A stretch of DNA of 8,408 nt from an uncultured Collinsella sp. GTDB lineage: Bacteria > Actinomycetota > Coriobacteriia > Coriobacteriales > Coriobacteriaceae. The position numbers and the translations under genes are program-made. The stretch covers positions 1 through 8,408 of the forward strand of contig USOF01000037.1 in the NCBI GenBank assembly GCA_900556285.1, given 5' to 3'. Positions 4,892 through 8,408 of the stretch are shown in pieces (the first letter of the stretch is position 1; each line of letters opens with the position of its first letter). The notes beneath the pieces were generated by a model. The model saw nothing but the letters and a program-made list of their open reading frames with translations. It was not told where the DNA came from and ran no database searches.

Positions 4892-5623
4892 ATGGCGATC
4901 GGAGCGCGTAAGCAACCGCTGTACGATCAGCTGGTCGATATTCTGACCGAAAAGATTGACCATGAATATCGCGCCGGTGACATGATTCCTTCCGAGCGCG
5001 AACTTTCGGAGCGCTATGGTCTCTCGCGCACTACGGTACGCCTGGCTCTGCAGGAACTGGAGCGTTTAGGACTGGTGGTTCGGCAGCACGGTCGCGGTAC
5101 CTTTGTGACCGACCGTTCGGCAAAAGCAACCAATCTTATGCAGTCCTACAGCTTTACCGAGCAGATGCGCGCGATGGGTCGAGAACCCGAGACCACGATT
5201 CTCGAGTTTTGCGAGATGGAGGCCGATAAGAATCTGGCCGAGCATATGGGATTGCGCATCGGTGATCGCATTTTTAAGCTCAAGCGCCTTCGTTCTGCCG
5301 ACAACATGCCCATGATGGTCGAACGCAGCTATCTACCGGTTCGTCAATTTCTGTCCCTAAAGCGACCGCTGCTGGAGCGTAAGCCGCTTTACGATGTGAT
5401 TGAGCAGGACTTTCAGCAAAAGATTCGCGTGGCCGAAGAGGAGTTCTATGCGAGCATAGCCCGTCCCACCGATGCCCACCTTTTGGGAATTGTCGAGGGC
5501 TCGCCTGTGCTCGATTTGGTCAGGACTACGTATAACGAGTCAAACGAGGTAGTGGAGTACACACTCTCGGTTGCTCGTGCCGATCAGTTTAAATACAAGG
5601 TTTACCACCAGCGCAGTAACTAG
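4892..5623 (+). CDS. GntR/HutC-family transcriptional regulator (UTRA effector domain)
   Basis: This 243-residue cytoplasmic DNA-binding protein has an N-terminal winged helix-turn-helix (about residues 8-73). GDMIPSERELSERYGLSRTT and VRLALQELERLGLVVRQHGR are the classic GntR pattern. The UTRA domain follows (about 95-236), including RSYLPVRQF, PLYDVIEQDF and VVEYTLSVARADQFKYKV. This is the NagR/YvoA/DasR/AgaR-type architecture, which usually represses amino-sugar genes and is released by a sugar phosphate. A strong GGGAGGA (4881-4887) precedes the ATG. The gene sits between the PTS operon and agaS, and both have the same TGGT-N4-ACCAG dyad upstream, so it is the likely local repressor. Its effector could be GalNAc-6-P, GalN-6-P or a related phosphate. 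Codon use is less biased than in the transport genes, as expected for a weakly expressed regulator. No terminator follows, so read-through into agaS is possible. Confidence 0.93.
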   Translation: MAIGARKQPLYDQLVDILTEKIDHEYRAGDMIPSERELSERYGLSRTTVRLALQELERLGLVVRQHGRGTFVTDRSAKATNLMQSYSFTEQMRAMGREPETTILEFCEMEADKNLAEHMGLRIGDRIFKLKRLRSADNMPMMVERSYLPVRQFLSLKRPLLERKPLYDVIEQDFQQKIRVAEEEFYASIARPTDAHLLGIVEGSPVLDLVRTTYNESNEVVEYTLSVARADQFKYKVYHQRSN

Positions 5624-5662
5624 TGCTCGCATCGTTTCCATATGGTGATTCTTTGCATTTAA

Positions 5663-5683
5663 CTGGTTACTACCAGATAACCA
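5663..5683. promoter_or_regulatory. GntR-type operator upstream of agaS
   Basis: CTGGT-TACT-ACCAG (5663-5676) is a perfect dyad. TGGTTACTACCAG (5664-5676) is identical to 1371-1383 upstream of the PTS operon. A second dyad TGGTTA/TAACCA (5664-5669 with 5678-5683) is nested with it. The site overlaps the expected -35 position of the promoter at 5693-5698, so bound repressor would block RNA polymerase. Confidence 0.75.
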
Positions 5684-5692
5684 ACCGAAGTG

Positions 5693-5698
5693 TATAAT
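5693..5698 (+). promoter_or_regulatory. Consensus -10 box of agaS
   Basis: A perfect TATAAT is preceded directly by TG. The predicted start near 5705 gives a 5' leader of about 33 nt with the ribosome binding site AGAGAGGT at 5723-5730. The -35 position (about 5670-5675) falls inside the GntR-type operator and is a poor match to consensus. Confidence 0.7.
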
Positions 5699-5737
5699 TG
5701 CACGTCAGAGGATTACTTCTAGAGAGAGGTATTAGAA

Positions 5738-6904
5738 ATGTTCGAGAAGAGTGTCGAGGAGCTCACCGAGCTCGGCGCCCAGATCACCACGGCCGAGATT
5801 GCTCAGCAGCCCGAGCTTTGGCGTGATACGCTCAACATCTATCGCGAGAACAAGGAGGCCATCGAGGCCTTCCTGGCCGAGGCTCGCGCTATGGGCGAGG
5901 GTCGTCTGTCCGTTGTCTTCACCGGTGCCGGTACGTCCGACTACGTTGGCGATACCTGCGCCCCGTACCTGCGTCACGCTGGCAACACTGATCTCTACGA
6001 CTTTAAGCCCATCGCCACGACCGACATCGTGAGCGCCCCGCGCGACTTCCTGCGCGCCGAGGATCCCACGCTCGTGGTTTCCTTTGCCCGCTCTGGCAAC
6101 AGCCCCGAGAGCCTTGCCGCCGTTGCCGTTGCCAAGGAGCTCGTCCACAACGTCAAGTTCCTCAACATCACCTGCGCTCCCGAGGGCAAGCTCGCCGTCG
6201 AGTCCGCCGATGATCCCAATGCGCTGACGCTGCTCATCCCGCGCGCCAACGACAAGGGCTTCGCCATGACCGGTTCCTACACCTGCATGACCCTGCTCTC
6301 CACCCTTATTTTCGACACTGCCTCTGACGAGCAGAAGGCCGAGTGGGTCGAGACGATTGCCAAGATGGGCGAGGAGGTCATCTCCCGTGAGCCTGAGATC
6401 GCCGATTACCTGGCTGGCGACTTCAACCGCGTGACCTACTTGGGTTCTGGCTCCTTCGGTGGCCTTGCCCAGGAGAGCCAGCTCAAGATCCTCGAGCTCG
6501 CTCACGGTCTGGTTGCTACTTCCTACGACACCTCCATGGGCTATCGTCACGGACCTAAGTCCTTCGTCGACGATAAGACGCTCGTCTTCGTGTTCGTCAA
6601 CAACGACGCCTACACCCGTCAGTACGACATCGACATCCTCAACGAGATCGGTGGCGACAAGATTGCTCAGCACACCGTTGCCGTTCAGCAGGATGGCGCT
6701 ACCGTCTACGAGGGCGAGTCCTTCACCTTTAAGGGCTACGAGGCGCTTCCCGAGGGCTACCTTGCCCTGCCGTTCGTGATGTTTGCCCAGGCTATCAGCC
6801 TGCTCAACTCCGTGCGCGTGGGCAACACGCCCGATACGCCGAGCCCCACCGGCACGGTCAACCGCGTGGTCAAGGGTGTGACGATTCACCCCTTCACCGC
6901 TTAA
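5738..6904 (+). CDS. agaS: SIS-domain galactosamine-6-phosphate deaminase/isomerase
   Basis: AgaS converts D-galactosamine-6-phosphate to tagatose-6-phosphate and ammonia in the cytoplasm, after PTS uptake and deacetylation. The protein has 388 residues, close to the usual length of about 385. Two SIS (sugar isomerase) domains are visible. The first holds TGAGTSDY (residues 62-69) and FARSGNSPES (116-125). The second holds YLGSGSFGGLAQES (from 234) and SMGYRHGPKSF (266-276), with a probable active-site His271. The C-terminus NRVVKGVTIHPF is typical of AgaS. It is the gene that most firmly points to a galactosamine rather than glucosamine pathway, since NagB-type deaminases are unrelated in sequence. 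It has its own promoter, operator and terminator, so it is a separate unit co-regulated with the PTS. Related GlmS-like SIS proteins are an alternative, but they lack this two-domain signature. Confidence 0.92.
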   Translation: MFEKSVEELTELGAQITTAEIAQQPELWRDTLNIYRENKEAIEAFLAEARAMGEGRLSVVFTGAGTSDYVGDTCAPYLRHAGNTDLYDFKPIATTDIVSAPRDFLRAEDPTLVVSFARSGNSPESLAAVAVAKELVHNVKFLNITCAPEGKLAVESADDPNALTLLIPRANDKGFAMTGSYTCMTLLSTLIFDTASDEQKAEWVETIAKMGEEVISREPEIADYLAGDFNRVTYLGSGSFGGLAQESQLKILELAHGLVATSYDTSMGYRHGPKSFVDDKTLVFVFVNNDAYTRQYDIDILNEIGGDKIAQHTVAVQQDGATVYEGESFTFKGYEALPEGYLALPFVMFAQAISLLNSVRVGNTPDTPSPTGTVNRVVKGVTIHPFTA

Positions 6905-6922
6905 TCGCGTCCCCCTGTAAGG

Positions 6923-6959
6923 GCGCCCGTCCGCTCATAACGGCGGGCGGGCGCTTTTT
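6923..6959 (+). terminator. Rho-independent terminator after agaS
   Basis: GCGCCCGTCCGC (6923-6934) pairs with GCGGGCGGGCGC (6943-6954) with one G-U wobble and an 8-nt loop, followed by TTTTT (6955-6959). It separates agaS from nagA transcriptionally. Confidence 0.95.
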
Positions 6960-6977
6960 GTTTTTACATGGACCGGG

Positions 6978-6983
6978 TATAAG
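6978..6983 (+). promoter_or_regulatory. Possible -10 box of nagA
   Basis: TATAAG lies 39 bp before the nagA ATG, but no convincing -35 is seen at normal spacing. Small dyads are present (GGTA/TACC at 6976-6979/6987-6990; CAGT/ACTG at 6992-6995/6998-7001), but the 13-base operator of the other two promoters is not. The gene needs its own promoter here because a strong terminator lies immediately upstream. Confidence 0.3.
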
Positions 6984-7022
6984 CATTACCACAGTCAACT
7001 GCTTTAGAAGCAAGGAGTGCAT

Positions 7023-8192
7023 ATGAGCACGTACGCAATTAAGGCTGACAAGTTCTTCTTGCCGGCAGGCCCGCAACTGGGCGGCTATCTTATGGTCGAG
7101 GATGGCGTTTTTGGCGCCTGGCAGGCCGACGAGCCCTCTTGCGAGATTAAGGACTACACGGGATCGTGGATCGCACCGGGTATGGTCGATACTCACATCC
7201 ATGGCTTCTATAACCACTCGACTACCGATAACGATCCCGAGGGCATTGATATCAGCTCGACCGAGCTCGCCCGTCGCGGTACCACCAGCTGGCTGCCCAC
7301 GACGTTCACCGATGGCGTCGAGCAGATCAAGGATGCCTGCGCCGCCATCGCCCAGGCGGACGAGGGTCGCGGCCCCGACTTCTGCGGTGCTCGCATTCAG
7401 GGCATCTACCTGGAGGGCCCCTTCTTTACCATGAAGCACGTGGGCGCGCAGAACCCCGCTTATCTTATCGATCCCTCCGAGGAGGTCTTCGATCAGTGGC
7501 AGGAGGCTGCGGGCGGTCGCATCGTTAAGAGCGCCATGGCGGCCGAGCGCGACGGTGCCGCTGCTTATGCGGCTGCTCTGAACGCCAAGGGTGTGGTGAC
7601 CAGCATCGGTCACTCCGACGCCACCTACGATGAGTGCATCGCCGCCATCAACGCCGGTGCCAGCTGCTTTACGCATACCTATAACGGCCAGCGCGGGCTG
7701 CATCACCGTGAGCCCGGTGTCGTGGGCGCTGCCATGTCCACGCCCGAGACCTACGCCGAGATCATCTGTGACGGTAAGCACGTAAACCCTGCCGCCATCA
7801 AGGCGCTGCTGCAGGCAAAGGGCTGGCAGCACACGGTGCTCATCACCGACTGCCTGGGTTGCGGCGGCATGCCCGAGGGCAGCTACACCAGTGGTGGCAT
7901 GGACGTCATCATGAAGGACAACCTGTGCTGGCTCGCCGACGGCAAGAGCATTGCCGGCTCGGTGCTCACGCTTGCCCAGGGCGTCAAGAACATCGTCGAC
8001 TGGGGCATCGCCAGCGCCGATATCGCCATTCGCATGGCAACTGAGGTGCCGGCGCGCTCTGCACACATCGAGGATAAGTGCGGCAGCATCATGCCGGGTC
8101 GCGACGCCGACTTTGTCGTGTTCGACCATGAGCTCACCCTCGTCGAGACGTATGTTGGCGGCCAGAGCGTCGGCAACGCCTTTACCGAGTAA
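7023..8192 (+). CDS. nagA: N-acetylhexosamine-6-phosphate deacetylase (NagA/AgaA family)
   Basis: This cytoplasmic amidohydrolase removes the acetyl group from N-acetylgalactosamine- or N-acetylglucosamine-6-phosphate, supplying the substrate of AgaS. It has 389 residues, normal for the family. Visible active-site elements: HIH (His58, His60) in PGMVDTHIHG; metal ligand Glu131 in YLEGPF; His197 in GHSDATYD; His218 in THTYNGQRGLHHREPG; His253 in CDGKHV; and catalytic Asp276 in ITDCLGCGGMPEGSY. The spacing matches E. coli NagA closely. HTYNGQRGLHHREPG, where many NagA have HLYNAM, and TDCLGCGG are variants seen in this subgroup and could bear on substrate choice. The ATG at 7023 has AAGGAG at 7012-7017; the in-frame GTG at 7017 overlaps that site and is rejected. 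In this context AgaA (GalNAc-6-P) is the likely function, but the sequence alone does not separate it from NagA. Confidence 0.9.
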   Translation: MSTYAIKADKFFLPAGPQLGGYLMVEDGVFGAWQADEPSCEIKDYTGSWIAPGMVDTHIHGFYNHSTTDNDPEGIDISSTELARRGTTSWLPTTFTDGVEQIKDACAAIAQADEGRGPDFCGARIQGIYLEGPFFTMKHVGAQNPAYLIDPSEEVFDQWQEAAGGRIVKSAMAAERDGAAAYAAALNAKGVVTSIGHSDATYDECIAAINAGASCFTHTYNGQRGLHHREPGVVGAAMSTPETYAEIICDGKHVNPAAIKALLQAKGWQHTVLITDCLGCGGMPEGSYTSGGMDVIMKDNLCWLADGKSIAGSVLTLAQGVKNIVDWGIASADIAIRMATEVPARSAHIEDKCGSIMPGRDADFVVFDHELTLVETYVGGQSVGNAFTE

Positions 8193-8198
8193 CGATAG

Positions 8199-8236
8199 AA
8201 AAAGACGGCGGGCCCGAATCTGCTCGGACCCGCCGT
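8199..8236 (-). terminator. Rho-independent terminator of the convergent minus-strand gene
   Basis: Read on the minus strand, ACGGCGGGTCCGA (8236 to 8224) pairs with TCGGGCCCGCCGT (8217 to 8205), the only irregularity being a U-G wobble, and is followed by CTTTTT (8204-8199). On the plus strand the same position is a C-A mismatch and no U-run follows. The signal therefore belongs mainly to the gene at 8268-8408, while nagA has no clear terminator of its own. Confidence 0.85.
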
Positions 8237-8267
8237 ATGGGTTAAACGCTCAAAAGCACCTTTACAG

Positions 8268-8408
8268 TTACAGCTTGTTAGCGATCTTCTTTGCCGTGCG
8301 CTTGACGCCGGCCACCAGACCTCCTGCAGGATGCTCCTTCTCGTAGGCTAGACGCTTCTCGCGCTTGGCATACTCTTCGACGATGATGTCGCCGTACTCG
8401 TCTTCGAT
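8268..8408 (-). CDS. C-terminal end of an unrecognised protein (5' end outside window)
   Basis: The minus strand is open from the right edge to a TAA at 8270-8268, encoding the last 46 residues of a protein. It begins IEDEYGDIIVEEYAKREKRL and continues through an HPAGGLVAGV stretch to the basic ending KRTAKKIANKL. A second in-frame TAA follows two codons later, and a matching terminator lies 31 bp further on, which supports a real gene. The piece is charged, helical in character, and shows no membrane segment or catalytic motif. I do not recognise the family. It converges on nagA and is probably not part of the sugar pathway. Confidence 0.75.
   Translation of the reverse strand: MEDEYGDIIVEEYAKREKRLAYEKEHPAGGLVAGVKRTAKKIANKL

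Noticed and set aside
5732..6889. Open minus-strand frame of 385 codons antisense to agaS
   Set aside because: Same cause: a codon-bias shadow of a well-supported gene, with no recognisable domain.
6976..7001. Possible GntR operator upstream of nagA
   Set aside because: The half-sites do not have the TGGT-N4-ACCA spacing found at the two other promoters, so the match is no better than chance.
7017..7022. GTG start adding two residues to nagA
   Set aside because: The GTG overlaps the AAGGAG ribosome binding site that serves the ATG at 7023.
6894..8129. Open minus-strand frame of 411 codons antisense to nagA
   Set aside because: It covers the agaS terminator and the nagA promoter region, shows no family motif, and is explained by codon bias of nagA.
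1..8408. CRISPR array, tRNA, rRNA or insertion sequence
   Set aside because: No regularly spaced repeats, cloverleaf-like sequence, rRNA segment, transposase or terminal inverted repeats were seen on either strand.

Overview
The window reads as a stretch of chromosome from a GC-rich, gut-associated Gram-positive bacterium, most likely a Collinsella-like member of the Coriobacteriia. The grounds are codon use strongly biased to C or G at the third position in the highly expressed genes, a mannose-family PTS of the hexosamine type, and the overall look of the proteins. This placement is an inference by recognition, not a database result.

Layout: (1) positions 2-868 hold the 3' part of a gene for a membrane-anchored, SurA/PrsA-N-like extracytoplasmic protein, closed by a strong terminator (911-947). 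(2) A 631-bp non-coding stretch of visibly lower GC (869-1499) is packed with inverted repeats and operator-like sites and leads into a PTS operon. (3) The PTS operon (1500-4706) encodes EIIA, a small YajC-like membrane protein, EIIB, EIIC and EIID, and ends in a strong terminator (4773-4809). (4) A GntR/HutC-family (UTRA) regulator follows at 4892-5623. (5) agaS (5738-6904), a SIS-domain galactosamine-6-phosphate deaminase/isomerase, has its own promoter, operator and terminator. (6) nagA/agaA (7023-8192) is an N-acetylhexosamine-6-phosphate deacetylase. (7) The end of a convergent minus-strand gene of unknown function enters at 8268-8408, with its terminator at 8199-8236.

The genes make a coherent pathway. 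The PTS phosphorylates an N-acetylated amino sugar, probably N-acetylgalactosamine, during import. NagA/AgaA removes the acetyl group, and AgaS deaminates and isomerises galactosamine-6-phosphate to tagatose-6-phosphate. The tagatose-6-phosphate kinase and the aldolase are not in the window. The GntR protein is the likely repressor: the same 13-base sequence (TGGTTACTACCAG) lies just upstream of both the PTS operon (1371-1383) and agaS (5664-5676).

The points most worth a second look are: the YajC-like gene translationally coupled between EIIA and EIIB; an unusually long, acidic, repeat-containing insertion near the C-terminus of EIID; a dense cluster of CGGT/ACCG half-sites and palindromes upstream of the PTS operon that the GntR operator does not explain; and an inverted repeat able to sequester the EIIA ribosome binding site.
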